The notes beneath the pieces are model-generated. The model had not been told where the DNA came from. It saw nothing but the letters and a program-made list of their open reading frames with translations, and searched no databases. A DNA stretch of 64,000 bases, taken from positions 992,001 through 1,056,000 of the forward strand of contig NZ_CP133268.1 of NCBI RefSeq assembly GCF_030915385.1, given 5' to 3'. Below are positions 35,789-45,786 of this stretch, in pieces (within the stretch, counting starts at the first letter, position 1; every line of letters begins with the position of its first letter). The position numbers were made by a program, and so were the translations under genes. The DNA is from Neobacillus sp. PS3-12 (GTDB taxonomy: Bacteria; Bacillota; Bacilli; Bacillales; Cytobacillaceae).

Positions 35789-35817
35789 ATAGTAACGAAA
35801 CAAAAGCAAAATGTCAA
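35789..35817 (-). promoter_or_regulatory. promoter of the glyQS T-box transcript
   Basis: On the minus strand TTGACA (35812-35817), exactly 17 nt, TACTAT (35789-35794): a near-consensus SigA promoter that would start the leader at about 35782. Confidence 0.8.
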
Positions 35818-35824
35818 TAAGGAG

Positions 35825-36577
35825 CTATAAAAGTTGGCGAAATTGTTTGATTGAATGAAGAAATTTTTTCGTCTTTAGGTATAATCCTGAATATTCTTCA
35901 TAATAGGTCCAAATAATTTTTCGTAATTCATCCTTCGTTTCGTCTTTAATCGAAATCGTTCCAAGACGATTTAGGTCAAAATAATAAAATATCCTTAAAA
36001 GCTTGACCGTTGCAGGCGAAATCTTTAAATGATAGGGATCTTTATCAAGGCAGCGGTGACAGAGAAAACCGCCTTCACGAATCGAAAATGAAAATTGCCC
36101 GTCAATACTCCCACAGACGGCACATTGATTTAATATCGGGTGCAACCCTAGAACATTTAATATTTTAAGTTCATAAATATTCATTAGTACTTCTGGATCA
36201 TAGCCTTCATTTATGTAATTTAACGTCTGATGCAAGAGTTCAAAGAGGTATGGATTTACTTTTCGATCATCGGTACTTTTATCCGTCAATTCAACGATAT
36301 AACTTGAATAAGCAGTTAAAAAGATGTCTTCTCGAATAGACCTTAGTGAAGAAATCATTTCTCCTTGCTGGAGGCTTCCTAAGCCAGAGCCTTTTTGCAC
36401 AAGAAAGTATCCATGGGTAAAAAGCTGGGTGATGGCCGAAAGCCTGCTATTTGGCTTCTTAGCACCTTTAGCCATCACTCCAACTTTTCCTAATTCACGT
36501 GTATATAATGTGACAACTTTATTGGATTCGCCGTAATCTGTGGATCTAATAACGATGCCCTCACATTTTTGCAGCAT
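35825..36577 (-). CDS. recO: DNA repair protein RecO
   Basis: A 250-residue recombination mediator that loads RecA onto SSB-coated DNA with RecR. The N-terminal OB fold starts [23 protein letters not shown]; the helical domain carries a zinc site made of CAVCG (about 148-152) and CHRC (about 170-173). It follows yqzL by 33 nt, in the era-yqzL-recO-(glyQS) order of Bacillus. Confidence 0.95.
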   Translation of the reverse strand: MLQKCEGIVIRSTDYGESNKVVTLYTRELGKVGVMAKGAKKPNSRLSAITQLFTHGYFLVQKGSGLGSLQQGEMISSLRSIREDIFLTAYSSYIVELTDKSTDDRKVNPYLFELLHQTLNYINEGYDPEVLMNIYELKILNVLGLHPILNQCAVCGSIDGQFSFSIREGGFLCHRCLDKDPYHLKISPATVKLLRIFYYFDLNRLGTISIKDETKDELRKIIWTYYEEYSGLYLKTKKFLHSIKQFRQLL

Positions 36578-36610
36578 GGTATTCGCCCTCCAATACGGCT
36601 CTTGACAAAC

Positions 36611-36754
36611 TCATGAAACGGGAAAATCAATTTTTGCTAGCTCATCATCCTGATTATCGGGTATTTCTTGTGTTTCCTTCTCCAATTCCTTAAAGAGAAG
36701 ATATGTGTCAATGTTACCTGTCTGAGTAAAAACTTTCCAGGTAAAATCCAACAT
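36611..36754 (-). CDS. yqzL: YqzL family protein
   Basis: A 47-residue protein, MLDFTWKVFTQTGNIDTYL followed by an acidic helix and KIDFPVS. This is the small conserved YqzL (DUF) family found between era and recO in Bacillaceae; function unknown. The start has AAGGTGGGG upstream. It is too short for ordinary ORF tracks, but composition, ribosome site and position make it real. Confidence 0.9.
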   Translation of the reverse strand: MLDFTWKVFTQTGNIDTYLLFKELEKETQEIPDNQDDELAKIDFPVS

Positions 36755-36912
36755 TGAAACCCCACCTTTCAATATATAGACTAGCCTTTAATCAATCCCA
36801 AACCTTATCATTATCATAGCCTGTCTTGTGAAAATCATAAGTTTAAAATAATGTAAATATTGTCCATGCATATTCTTTTAAAATTGATAATATTTTATTT
36901 AGGGTTGTTTAG

Positions 36913-37836
36913 TTAATACTCATCCTCGTTAAAACCAAAATCACGCAGCTGAGACATTTTATTTCGCCAATCTTTCTGCACCTTTACCCAAAGCTCGAGG
37001 AAAACTTTGCTGCCAAGAAGATTTTCAATATCAACTCGTGCACGTTGGCCAATTTCCTTTAGCATACTCCCTTTCTTTCCGATAATGATTCCTTTTTGCG
37101 AATCACGTTCGACAATAACTGTTGCCATAACATGAATGACATCCTTATTTTCTTGCCGTTCAATTTTATCAATGACAACCGCTAATGAATGAGGAATTTC
37201 TTCTCTCGTTAAATGGAGCGCTTTCTCTCTTATTAACTCTGAAATGATAAATCTTTCTGGGTGATCGGTAACCTGGTCTGCAGGATAAAATTGTGGCCCT
37301 TCCGGCATGTAAGTTTTAATTTGGTCTAATAAACGTTCCACATTATTTCCCTCAAGGGCGGAAATTGGAACAACCTCCTTGAATGGGAATTTTTCCTGAT
37401 AGGATTCAATGATGGGTAACAAATCATCAGGATGAATTTGATCAATTTTATTTATAACGAGAAAAATTGGTGTTTTAACGGACTGAAATTTTTCGATAAT
37501 AAATTCCTCACCACGGCCAAAGCCTTCTTCAGCGTTTACCATAAACAAAACTAAATCGACTTCTTTTAGGGTGTTTTGTGCTACTTTCATCATAAAATCG
37601 CCCAGTTTATGCTTTGGTTTGTGAATTCCAGGCGTATCAATGAAAATCAGCTGAGCGTCTGGCAAGGTCAATACCCCTTGTACTTTGTTCCGAGTTGTTT
37701 GCGGTTTATCACTCATAATCGCGATCTTTTGTCCAATAACACGATTAAGAAAAGTTGATTTACCAACATTGGGTCGGCCTATAATAGAGATAAACCCTGA
37801 CTTAAATTCTTTATTTTGTTCATTATTGTTTAACAT
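36913..37836 (-). CDS. era: GTPase Era
   Basis: A 307-residue ribosome-assembly GTPase. G1 is GRPNVGKST (about 20-28), G2 QTTRN, G3 DTPG (about 67), G4 NKID (about 129) and G5 SALEG; the C-terminal KH domain has [13 protein letters not shown], which binds 16S rRNA near its 3' end. GGAGG lies 6 nt before the ATG. In most Bacillus, cdd lies just upstream of era; here the 215-bp gap to dgkA holds no cdd. Confidence 0.96.
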   Translation of the reverse strand: MLNNNEQNKEFKSGFISIIGRPNVGKSTFLNRVIGQKIAIMSDKPQTTRNKVQGVLTLPDAQLIFIDTPGIHKPKHKLGDFMMKVAQNTLKEVDLVLFMVNAEEGFGRGEEFIIEKFQSVKTPIFLVINKIDQIHPDDLLPIIESYQEKFPFKEVVPISALEGNNVERLLDQIKTYMPEGPQFYPADQVTDHPERFIISELIREKALHLTREEIPHSLAVVIDKIERQENKDVIHVMATVIVERDSQKGIIIGKKGSMLKEIGQRARVDIENLLGSKVFLELWVKVQKDWRNKMSQLRDFGFNEDEY

Positions 37837-38054
37837 TCAAATCCTCCGCTGTAAAAAGCCCTATAATTTTTGCATCTTCAAATCTCAGGAAGTAAGAAGG
37901 GTGCCGCTTTCCTTTATTTTACCTCAAATTAAAATGAAATTCATCCATTGTTCTAAAAAAATAATAAAAACATTTTGAATTTTCTAATAAATCGATAAAA
38001 TCAATGATTGAATTTTGGAGTCGTTTCCAGCATTAATAATCAGGAATCTTTCAG

Positions 38055-38446
38055 CTAAAGGAACCGTAAAAGATACGGCCCAAAAATAATGATTCCGATA
38101 ATGACTGAGATAATGGCAAAACTAAAAACGGCCCGGCTGCTAAATCCTTTGCTTGTTTTGCTAGTGGATGAAAATCAAGCGTAACTAAGTCTACCATACG
38201 TTCAATCGCTGTATTCATTATTTCTAAAGAAATCATTCCACCAATGGTTAAAAGAATGATTAACCACTCTAACGCGGATATAGAAAAGAAAAAACCAAAA
38301 ATAATAACAATCAGCGAGATACTTAAGTGAATACGTATATTTCGTTCCTGTATTATTGCTGTCCGAATGCCTGCAATAGCATATGAAAATGAGCTTAGCA
38401 AAGAGATTTGCCTTTTCTTTTCTTTACCGTTTAAGTCCATATTCAT
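38055..38446 (-). pseudogene. dgkA: undecaprenol/diacylglycerol kinase, frameshifted near the end
   Basis: A small integral membrane kinase that recycles undecaprenol. The frame runs through the cytoplasmic start, two transmembrane helices and the catalytic EIMNTAIERMVDLVT (about 74-88) and PLAKQAKDLAAG. It then slips at about 38132: GCCGGGCCG where GCCGGGGCCG is needed (one G missing). In the corrected frame the last helix reads AVFSFAIISVIIGIIIFGPYLLRFL (given in summary form) and ends at 38055, giving 130 residues. As written it ends in unrelated residues at 38051. It overlaps ybeY by 23 nt. Confidence 0.9.
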
Positions 38447-38894
38447 CTAATATTTCTTTCTGCAAAGTAAACATTTCACGCTCATCTTCTTCTGTCATGT
38501 GATCATATCCTAGTAAATGCAAGAAGCCATGGACGGCAAGAAAACCAAATTCACGGACAAAAGAATGGCCATATTCCTCTGCTTGTTCTTTCGCTTTTGC
38601 AATTGAAATAATGATATCCCCCAGGATCCTTGGAATATCTGCACCAACAAGTTCTACCTCTCCCTCACCAAGTTCCTCGAGCGCAAATGAAATAACATCT
38701 GTAACCGCATCCTTATCCCTATATTCCCGATTAATTTCTTGAATTCTTTCATTGGTGACGAATGTAACGGAAACTTCACTTCCATCCTCAATCGCCAGCT
38801 TTGCTGCGGCAAAATTTAATAATTTTTCAATTACATCTATTTGCTCGTTCGAGACATTATTTGTTTCGTCTAAAAAATCAATCACTAAATTCAT
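38424..38894 (-). CDS. ybeY: endoribonuclease YbeY (rRNA maturation)
   Basis: A 156-residue zinc metalloprotein acting in 16S rRNA 3'-end processing and ribosome quality control. The signature [11 protein letters not shown] (about 121-131) supplies three His ligands; TDVISF (about 65-70) is also typical. ATG overlaps the pgpH stop by 4 nt (ATGA), and the 3' end overlaps dgkA. Part of pgpH-ybeY-dgkA-era. Confidence 0.95.
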   Translation of the reverse strand: MNLVIDFLDETNNVSNEQIDVIEKLLNFAAAKLAIEDGSEVSVTFVTNERIQEINREYRDKDAVTDVISFALEELGEGEVELVGADIPRILGDIIISIAKAKEQAEEYGHSFVREFGFLAVHGFLHLLGYDHMTEEDEREMFTLQKEILDEYGLKR

Positions 38895-41020
38895 CCCTGT
38901 TTCACCTTCTGCTCAGTCATATTTGGATATTCAATTCTCGAATGAAAAATTCCCTTTACAGATTCGCAAAGAGTATGGAAAATGATATCTACTTCTTTTA
39001 ATGTTAAGTCACACTCATTTAATTGACCGTCCTGGAGGCGGTCATCGATAATTTTCTTTACTAAATTTTCAATTTGTTCTGGTGTTGGGGACTTTAAAGA
39101 ACGGACAGCAGCTTCAACACTATCAGCAATTCCAACGATTGCTGATTCCTTCGTTTGGGCTTTAGGTCCTGGATAACGAAACTCTTCTTCCTTCATCTCC
39201 TTACCATCCTGCATGGCCCGATGATAGAAATATTTTAATACAGTAGTACCATGATGCTGCTCTGCTATTTCAATAATTTCTTTAGGAATTCGATAGCTTT
39301 TCAGAATATTAACTCCATCAGAGACATGGGAAATAATAATTTCCGTACTCTTTTCAGGTGCTAATCGATCATGCGGATTTTCACGATTCATTTGATTTTC
39401 AATAAAGAAATTGGGTCTTCTTGTTTTCCCAATATCATGATAATAGGCTCCTACCCTTGCAATAAGTCCATTGGCTCCGATTGCTTCACAAGCAGACTCA
39501 GACAAATTCGCCACCATTAAACTATGGTGATAGGTTCCAGGTGCCTCAGTCAGGATCTTTCTTAGCAATGGATGGGTGGGGTTAGATAATTCAATTAATT
39601 TCATAGTAGATAAAATCCCAAAGGTTGCCTCAAAAAAAGGAAGCAATCCCATCGTTAAGACAGCAGAAAGCAGTCCTGAAACAATCGCAGTTACTAAATA
39701 ATACGCATATCCTAGTCCTGAAAAATGCCCATTTGAAAGTAATAATAGGGCAACAATGATAACCAAATTAATAATCGCAGAAAACAAACCAGCTTGTAAA
39801 ATTTTGAAACGCTGATTTTGATTACTTAAATAAAGAATCCCAGCCAAAGAACTAATAAGAATAAAAATTCCTGTTGAAAAATTAAATGTACCTGCAATCC
39901 CTTCATTAAATACAATACTTCCGCAAACTGCCATAATTATCGTAGTTAAAATAGCTAATTTTTCATCGATTAATAATTTTATTAACATACCTCCTAATGC
40001 CGCTGGAAATAGATATGTGATCCCTGAAAAGTTAAAAGTTTGCAGCAAGCTGGTAATTTTCATAATCAGGATCAAAATTGTAAATATAATTCCAAATATG
40101 AGCATATTAAATTGTTTTTTCTCAGTCGTGGAGGTTTTAAATTCGGAAAAATAATGATAGATGGCTACTAAAATAACGATAATTAAAAATGCTAGCCCTA
40201 AAAAGGGATTAAAAGAGCTTGAATTATTGAGAAGCCCCACTAGCTTTAGCTGACGATATATTTCGCTGCTTACTAATTCGCCCTCTTCAACAATAATTTG
40301 TCCTTGTAAAATTTTAACTGGTTCCACGCTTTGTGAAGCTTGTCTGCGAAGTTCCTTTGTTGCATTGGAATCATAAACCTCATTCTGTACGACAGCATAC
40401 CTGCCAAGGTCAATTGCGCACTTTTTTAAACTGCCAGACAATATCGAGTAATTTAATTCATCTTCAATACCTTTTTTTGCATTTTCTATATCATTTGCAG
40501 AAATTCTCTTTGCCATTACATTGTTAATGGCTGTCACAGTTATATCCTTTGCGGTTGATAAATCATTAGGGTTAGCTTGTACTAAAGCCAAAAAGTCTTG
40601 ATCTGATAAATCCTTAACAACTTTTTCCGTTAATTTTGCTTTTAACTGCGAAACCCTATCAGATGGACTTTGTCTTTGGTCATCATTTACTTCTATGGCA
40701 GAGTCAAAAATAGAAGTAATTAAATCAACCCGATTTTGAGTATACTCTTTTTTCTTTATATAGACATCTTTTACTTGATCTTCCGCTTCTTTACGCTTTA
40801 TTTCAGTACTTTCCTTATCCTCTACCGTAATTGGAGATCGTATTGTTTTATTTGCAACAGTAAAGAGACTTAGATTAAGTTTTTCAGGTTTAACATTTGA
40901 AAACATGGCTGCATATAGGATAATCCCTAAAATGATGAAAAACAACACACGAAAAAATGTTATATCAAGCATTTTTCTAACTCTATATAAATATTGCTGC
41001 AGTTTTTCCAACAAAGTCAC
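38891..41020 (-). CDS. pgpH: cyclic-di-AMP phosphodiesterase PgpH (7TM-HD)
   Basis: A 709-residue membrane protein: first helix at about 20-42, a large outside 7TMR-HDED domain (to about 270), seven helices, then a cytoplasmic HD domain. The metal-binding His-Asp pairs are seen in [16 protein letters not shown] and [13 protein letters not shown] (about 500-535), followed by ISHVSDGV and [11 protein letters not shown]. It degrades c-di-AMP. Frame and length are intact (B. subtilis YqfF about 711). It lies downstream of phoH and is coupled to ybeY. Confidence 0.94.
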   Translation of the reverse strand: MTLLEKLQQYLYRVRKMLDITFFRVLFFIILGIILYAAMFSNVKPEKLNLSLFTVANKTIRSPITVEDKESTEIKRKEAEDQVKDVYIKKKEYTQNRVDLITSIFDSAIEVNDDQRQSPSDRVSQLKAKLTEKVVKDLSDQDFLALVQANPNDLSTAKDITVTAINNVMAKRISANDIENAKKGIEDELNYSILSGSLKKCAIDLGRYAVVQNEVYDSNATKELRRQASQSVEPVKILQGQIIVEEGELVSSEIYRQLKLVGLLNNSSSFNPFLGLAFLIIVILVAIYHYFSEFKTSTTEKKQFNMLIFGIIFTILILIMKITSLLQTFNFSGITYLFPAALGGMLIKLLIDEKLAILTTIIMAVCGSIVFNEGIAGTFNFSTGIFILISSLAGILYLSNQNQRFKILQAGLFSAIINLVIIVALLLLSNGHFSGLGYAYYLVTAIVSGLLSAVLTMGLLPFFEATFGILSTMKLIELSNPTHPLLRKILTEAPGTYHHSLMVANLSESACEAIGANGLIARVGAYYHDIGKTRRPNFFIENQMNRENPHDRLAPEKSTEIIISHVSDGVNILKSYRIPKEIIEIAEQHHGTTVLKYFYHRAMQDGKEMKEEEFRYPGPKAQTKESAIVGIADSVEAAVRSLKSPTPEQIENLVKKIIDDRLQDGQLNECDLTLKEVDIIFHTLCESVKGIFHSRIEYPNMTEQKVKQG

Positions 41021-41149
41021 TCCCTTACATGAAACCTGATGATAAGACCATCAGAACAATTTCCTCACATAATCAAGAGAGGATATCATCACCGTCCACA
41101 TCTTATGTAAAATCATATCAGTTTTAAAGAGAAGTTTCATTTACAAATT

Positions 41150-41184
41150 CGTTAAAAACAATAGACCGTTCAATTTATTGAACG
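41150..41184 (-). terminator. terminator at the end of phoH
   Basis: Stem CCGTTCAAT/ATTGAACGG (41166-41174 and about 41176-41184) contains the phoH stop codon and is followed on the minus strand by TCTATTGTTTTT. It partly separates phoH from pgpH. Confidence 0.7.
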
Positions 41185-42150
41185 GCCTTCTCTTTACTTT
41201 TTTCATATGCTTGAATAATTCGACCAACAAGCGGATGCCTGACAACATCACTTTGTTCTAGGAAAATAAAGGGAATTCCATTAATATCCTTTAAAACCTC
41301 TTCTGCAACAATTAAACCTGATTTAACGCCTCTTGGCAAGTCTACCTGTGTTTGGTCTCCGGTAATCACCATTTTTGAACCAAAACCGAGTCTTGTTAAA
41401 AACATTTTCATTTGGGCATGTGTGGTATTTTGAGCTTCATCTAATATGACAAACGCATCATCAAGTGTGCGCCCGCGCATATAGGCGAGGGGTGCTATTT
41501 CAATAGTTCCACGCTCAATTAATCGCTGTGTATGTTCCGCCCCTAATATGTCATGTAAGGCGTCATATAACGGTCTTAAATACGGGTCAACCTTTTCTTT
41601 TAAATCACCAGGTAAAAACCCGAGACTTTCTCCTGCCTCAACAGCCGGTCTTGTCAAAATAATCTTGTTTACCTGACCATTTTTTAGAGCATTAACAGCC
41701 ATTACAACCGCAAGATAGGTCTTACCTGTTCCTGCCAGGACCAATCCCAAAGACAAGATCATTTTTCCTAATGGAATGGACATAACTCCTCTGACCCAGC
41801 GTCTTGATTCGAATTGCTTTCCCTTTTACATTTTTGGCAATTTCCTCTTCATAAAGCTGTTCAAAATAATCAAGTGTACCTTTTTGGCCCATTTGAATGG
41901 CATATAACACATCTCGCCCGCTAATATTGACTCCTTTTCTAATCACAAAAATTAAGCGATCAAGAATTTGTGAAGCCAGACTGACCTTTTCTTCCTCGCC
42001 TGATAAGCTCACCGATTCTCCTCTTGTGATAACTGTCACATCGAGTTCTTGTTCAATAATTTTTAAATTAGAATCAGAATTTCCAAATAGATTAATGGCC
42101 TCTGTTGGATTTTCAAGTTGAACATTTATTGTTTTTAGATTTTCTGTCAT
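41175..42150 (-). pseudogene. phoH: PhoH family ATPase, frameshifted at Walker A
   Basis: The first frame (from 42150) gives the N-terminal KH-like domain and ends FGIGPGRNR; the second resumes at [11 protein letters not shown] and continues through [17 protein letters not shown] and GDQTQVDLP. The break is at 41735-41739, in the P-loop: GGTCCTGGCAGG where GGT CC(T/G) GCA GG is needed, one base too many. Corrected length is 324 residues, close to B. subtilis PhoH (319). The ATG follows the yqfD stop directly, with AAGGAG 9 nt upstream. The cellular role of PhoH is not settled (RNA-related ATPase). Confidence 0.92.
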
Positions 42151-43360
42151 TCATTGAGTCTCCTTGGGTTTCGGTTGTATCTGCACAATCGGTTGTTCCT
42201 GTGCAATATTTTCGATTACTTTAAAATGGATATCTAGTATAACTTTACCATTCTCAATTACTTTGTGTAAAATTTTTTCATTTTTAATTTTAGCATCTTC
42301 ATTTATATGATTTTTAATATCCTTTTTAGCCATTTCTGTTGCTATCTTTACTGCTTCCTCTTCATTGTAGACCCGTTCGACCGTTTCCCGTTCACGAATC
42401 GTTTTGGACTCAAAGGAAATGGGCAGGTTCCATTTTAAAAAATGGATGGGTTTAATGTTCTCTTCGGTTTTTGAATCCTTGAATTTTGATTTTCCAAACC
42501 CCCAGATGGGTATCTCTACATTTCCTGGCTTGGATCAAATATTTTTGGTCTTCTTTCCCATTATATACATTAAAAGTAGTTTTTAACGGTAGTTCAACAT
42601 GGCTTTTATACCATGTTTCTCCCCAGACCTTTCCTTTAGCTGCTATTGGGATTTCTTCCCCTTCTTTTCCAATTAGACCAGATACAATAATTTGTCCTGG
42701 AACAACCTGGTCATGGATGTCCACTAATTTCTGTCCTTTTTCAACCTCCATTTTAACAATCGTAGCTTTTTTGGTAGCGATCAAATTCCTTGGGGCTGGC
42801 TGCTCCGGTTCTTTTGGCTGCTTTTTCTCCACTACCTGCAATTGATAGGTTGTCCCTTTTAATTCTACGCCTACCCATGTAATGGCACCAATGTTATCGG
42901 TTAGCTTTTTCTGTATAGTATCTACATTGTCAATAAAAAACTGTACCTTGCCTATTTTTACGCCCATCTTGTCCAATTCTTTGCGAATCTTATACTCTGT
43001 TGCCGGCTTTGCCCCCTTGATATCAATTCCCCAAACGACATTGGATAATAATATAATGATAAAAAGAAAGAGGACAGCACCTAAAACAAAGCCACTGTTT
43101 TTCAACATTCTCTTAAATAAGAATGGGGCTCCGTTCCTTTGCAGGAATGAAACCTCGCATCCACTTTGTTTAACAAACGGTCTTATTTTAAATGCATCTC
43201 GGACTCTTATTTTAAAGGTAACCGTTTCGGTCCCATGACGTTTGACATTCCAAATATGAAGTCCGTTTCTCGTCAGCACATTTAAAAAGCGCTCAATTCC
43301 TTTTCCTGTTACTTTTGTTGTAACTTCTCCAAATATGAATTCGATCCACTGGTTCTTCAT
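42151..43360 (-). pseudogene. yqfD: sporulation protein YqfD, frameshifted
   Basis: The first frame gives residues 1-290: an N-terminal soluble domain, a membrane helix (about 92-112, SGFVLGAVLFLFIIILLSNVVWG region) and the extracytoplasmic part to KYLIQA. At 42524-42528 the frame slips: CAAGCCAGGAAAT where CAA GC(A/C) GGA AAT is needed, one base too many. The next frame reads GNVEIPIWGFGK, then NIKPIHFLKWNLPISFES, and ends at 42151; the total is 402 residues, near the B. subtilis 398. YqfD belongs to the sigma-E mother-cell set of sporulation proteins. Its ATG overlaps the yqfC stop. Confidence 0.9.
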
Positions 43361-43659
43361 TTTGTTCCTCCCGAATTTTCTTTTATATATATGACTTGAT
43401 CAATTTTCCCCTCCAATAAGATTTCTTCGGGTAAGATCGTTTTTATGACAAATGCTTTCCCTTTTATCAAAAGCTGCCCTTGCTTTAAGAGCAAACGTAA
43501 TTCTTTATCGGTAAAAGTTAAAAGCCCTCGATGATTTTCAATATAGATATGAATCTGCCCAATCATCGTTATTCGGGGTAAATCCATCATGACATCTTGA
43601 GGAAGATCCATTTTTTTAGCCATCCAGTTACGGACGCGTTGGCCCCATTTTTTTGCCAT
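43357..43659 (-). CDS. yqfC: sporulation protein YqfC
   Basis: A 100-residue YabP/YqfC-family protein (WGQRVRNWMAKKMDLPQDVMMDLPRITMIG..., beta-rich). In B. subtilis yqfCD are expressed in the mother cell under sigma-E. I place the start at 43659, 10 nt after GGGGG; the frame is open to 43680. Its stop overlaps the yqfD start (ATGA). Confidence 0.92.
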   Translation of the reverse strand: MAKKWGQRVRNWMAKKMDLPQDVMMDLPRITMIGQIHIYIENHRGLLTFTDKELRLLLKQGQLLIKGKAFVIKTILPEEILLEGKIDQVIYIKENSGGTK

Positions 43660-43729
43660 AAAAAAAGAACCCCCTTTCATCTCATATTTATGAGATAAAA
43701 GAAGGTTCTAGCACTTCTTTTTATAAAGA

Positions 43730-43893
43730 AAACTCGCCGATTGGCGAGCCCTAAAGGGCGAAGACAGAGGCGTAGTTGCACTTGCCAGGCTCGTAGAGTG
43801 CCACGTCCTGTGGCACTCGCCTGACTAGGACATCCTGTCCGTCGTGCGACATAGGAAAGTATAAATTTTTAATAAAAATTTATATTTTCCTAT
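43730..43893. repeat. GC-rich multi-hairpin element with AT-rich palindromic end
   Basis: A run of nested hairpins: CTCGCC/GGCGAG (about 43732-43747), CCCT/AGGG (43749-43757), GTGCCAC/GTGGCAC (about 43799-43816) and AGGACA/TGTCC (about 43828-43841). It ends with a long inverted repeat, ATAGGAAA...TTTCCTAT (43851-43893), whose arms are about 20 nt. Base composition differs strongly from its neighbours. It resembles dispersed structured repeats of Bacillus genomes; neither coding nor a known riboswitch. Confidence 0.6.
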
Positions 43894-43935
43894 TAGCCAA
43901 GAAAAGCAGAAGCGTGCATTGGAATATGGAAACGA

Positions 43936-43956
43936 CCGCAAGTAATATACTTGCGG
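43936..43956 (-). terminator. weak terminator hairpin after yqeY
   Basis: A 9-bp perfect stem, CCGCAAGTA/TACTTGCGG (43936-43944 and 43948-43956), lies 17 nt past the yqeY stop. No good U run follows on the minus strand, so termination may be incomplete. Confidence 0.5.
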
Positions 43957-43972
43957 CCTTAGTATCGGCATT

Positions 43973-44416
43973 TTATGAAAGGTGTTGTTGTACAAGTTTA
44001 TTTACAAGTGATCCGTCTGCTTTACCTTTAACCTTTGGCATGATTGCAGCCATCACTTTTCCCATCTCAGCTTTTGAATTTGCTCCGACTTCAGAAATTG
44101 TAGACTTCACAATCTCTGACAACTCTTCTTCAGAAAGTTGTTTCGGCATATACAGTTCAACAAATGTTAACTCTATACGTATTTTTTCAACAAGGTCTTC
44201 ACGACCTGCTTTTTCAAATTCATGGAGGGAATCTTTGCGTTGTTTTAATTCGCGAGAAAGGACCGTCAACTCATCTTCTTCAGATAAATCGTGTCCAAGC
44301 TTGATTGTTTCGTTTTGGACAGAAGCTTTGATCATCCGAACTACTGAGAGTTTGTCTTTTTCCTTATTTTTCATCGCTTGTTTCATGTCATTATTTAAAC
44401 GCTCGAGAAGACTCAC
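43973..44416 (-). CDS. yqeY: GatB/YqeY domain protein
   Basis: A 147-residue helical protein ([32 protein letters not shown]...[12 protein letters not shown]...[29 protein letters not shown]). The domain resembles the C-terminal tRNA-binding tail of GatB, but a free-standing YqeY has no proven role. It follows rpsU by 15 nt, forming the rpsU-yqeY pair common in Bacillus. Confidence 0.94.
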   Translation of the reverse strand: MSLLERLNNDMKQAMKNKEKDKLSVVRMIKASVQNETIKLGHDLSEEDELTVLSRELKQRKDSLHEFEKAGREDLVEKIRIELTFVELYMPKQLSEEELSEIVKSTISEVGANSKAEMGKVMAAIMPKVKGKADGSLVNKLVQQHLS

Positions 44417-44431
44417 TAATTACACCCTCTC

Positions 44432-44605
44432 TTAAAACTTACGTTTTCTTGCTGCTTCAGACTTTTTCTTACGTCTTACACTAGGTTTTTCGTAGAATTC
44501 GCGCTTTCTAGCTTCCTGCAAAGTACCAGTTTTAGATACTGTACGTTTGAAGCGACGAAGAGCATCTTCAAGCGATTCGTTTTTACGAACGACGGTTTTA
44601 GACAT
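44432..44605 (-). CDS. rpsU: 30S ribosomal protein S21
   Basis: A 57-residue basic protein ([19 protein letters not shown]...[21 protein letters not shown]), typical S21, which is added late to the small subunit near the mRNA exit. I place the start at 44605; it follows a GGAGGGAGGG ribosome site. The frame is open further upstream to 44629, but the extra residues are not part of S21. Confidence 0.96.
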   Translation of the reverse strand: MSKTVVRKNESLEDALRRFKRTVSKTGTLQEARKREFYEKPSVRRKKKSEAARKRKF

Positions 44606-44828
44606 TCTCTTTCCCTCCCTCCGAAACACAACACACTAACATGAATCCATGTACCTTGCAATTATAATATAACCTTTGAACAAGGTCAACTGTATTTCGT
44701 GCTTATGAAGCAGTTTCAAGTTAAATATATTTTGGTTGAAAGAAATTAATAGTTCCAACCTACTATTTAAACCCTTTGACTGGCATGTCCCTAACTTTAA
44801 ACCCATAGAATGAAAAAGGGGGTGAGAC

Positions 44829-45752
44829 ATGCATTATATAGTTTTATTTATTTTTTGTATTTTATTATTTATTTTTGGAATGAATATCATTAGGATTGGT
44901 TTATTTCATATTTCCGCCGAAAAGCTTAAATCTTGGCTAATCAGACTAACTAGTTCTCCCTTTAAAGGCATGTTAACCGGGACATTCATAACCGCCCTTC
45001 TGCAAAGCAGCACAGCCGTTATGGTCATAACAATTGGCTTAATATCTGCAAAGATTATGACCTTTCCGCAATCAATCGGGATTATCCTTGGAACCAATAT
45101 TGGGACAACTTTTAAAACAGAATTAATAACCTTTGATATTGATGCAGCCATTGTCCCGCTAGCGGTCATTGGTGCAATCCTCATCCTGTTTCAAAATAAA
45201 AAGACTCGAAGCATTGGCATGGCTGTTTTTGGGATAGCCGCCGTCTTTACTGCCATGAAAGGGTTTGCGTATTTAGCTCAGCCATTAACCTCACTTCCGA
45301 TTGTACACAATGGTCTATTAAAGTTAAATGGCAGCATTATTATGAGCCTGTTAATAGGTACGATTCTTACAATTATCATTCAATCAAGTACAGCAATGAC
45401 TGGCATTGCCATGGGATTCTTAACTGCCGGGCTTTTGAAACTAGATGCTGGAATTGCGATTATGCTTGGGGCAAACATCGGAACCTGCATTACCGCGATC
45501 ATTGCTTCTATTGGCGGGGGCAAAGAAGCAAAATTAGCCGCTTACGCCCATGTCTGGCTCAATGTTTTTGGCGTTCTGCTCTTCATCCCACTTATTCCAA
45601 CCCTAACTACCCTTGCTCCATACATTGCAAGTCATAAAGATGTTCAGTTAGCCCACATTAGTGTCATTTTTAACGTGGCATCTTCATTGATTGTATTGCC
45701 GTTTGCCACACGTTTTGGGAAAATGATTCTATATTTGCACAACAAAAAATAG
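44829..45752 (+). CDS. yqeW: Na/Pi-cotransporter II-related protein
   Basis: A 307-residue membrane protein with about eight helices and the duplicated NptA/NaPi motif: GTFITALLQSSTAVMVI (about 50-67) and GTILTIIIQSSTAMTGIA (about 175-193), each followed by LGTNIGTT or LGANIGTC. The QSST repeats line the substrate path. It probably moves phosphate with sodium, which is inference from the family. There is no PhoU-like tail. GGGGGTGA precedes the ATG. It is divergent from rpsU and convergent with mtaB. Confidence 0.9.
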   Translation: MHYIVLFIFCILLFIFGMNIIRIGLFHISAEKLKSWLIRLTSSPFKGMLTGTFITALLQSSTAVMVITIGLISAKIMTFPQSIGIILGTNIGTTFKTELITFDIDAAIVPLAVIGAILILFQNKKTRSIGMAVFGIAAVFTAMKGFAYLAQPLTSLPIVHNGLLKLNGSIIMSLLIGTILTIIIQSSTAMTGIAMGFLTAGLLKLDAGIAIMLGANIGTCITAIIASIGGGKEAKLAAYAHVWLNVFGVLLFIPLIPTLTTLAPYIASHKDVQLAHISVIFNVASSLIVLPFATRFGKMILYLHNKK

Positions 45753-45777
45753 ACAGTAGATTCCTGTCTATTTTTTT
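45745..45777. terminator. bidirectional terminator between yqeW and mtaB
   Basis: Stem ATAGACAG/CTGTCTAT (about 45749-45756 and 45764-45771) with A run before and T run after, overlapping the yqeW stop and 10 nt from the mtaB stop. Confidence 0.9.
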
Positions 45778-45786
45778 GTGCAATAT

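Larger units (their letters stand above)
43660..43972. other. yqfC-yqeY intergenic region where yqfB-floA-yqeZ are usually found
   Basis: About 310 bp with no coding frame. In B. subtilis and many relatives yqfB, floA (yqfA) and yqeZ lie between yqfC and yqeY; none is present. The space is filled mostly by the structured element at 43730-43893 and the yqeY hairpin. A CTCATATTTATGAG palindrome lies at 43681-43694 just upstream of yqfC and may be part of its promoter region. Confidence 0.6.

Noticed and set aside
43914..44435. Plus-strand frame of 173 codons opposite yqeY
   Set aside because: It mirrors the yqeY coding sequence, starts in the yqeY terminator hairpin and has no support of its own.
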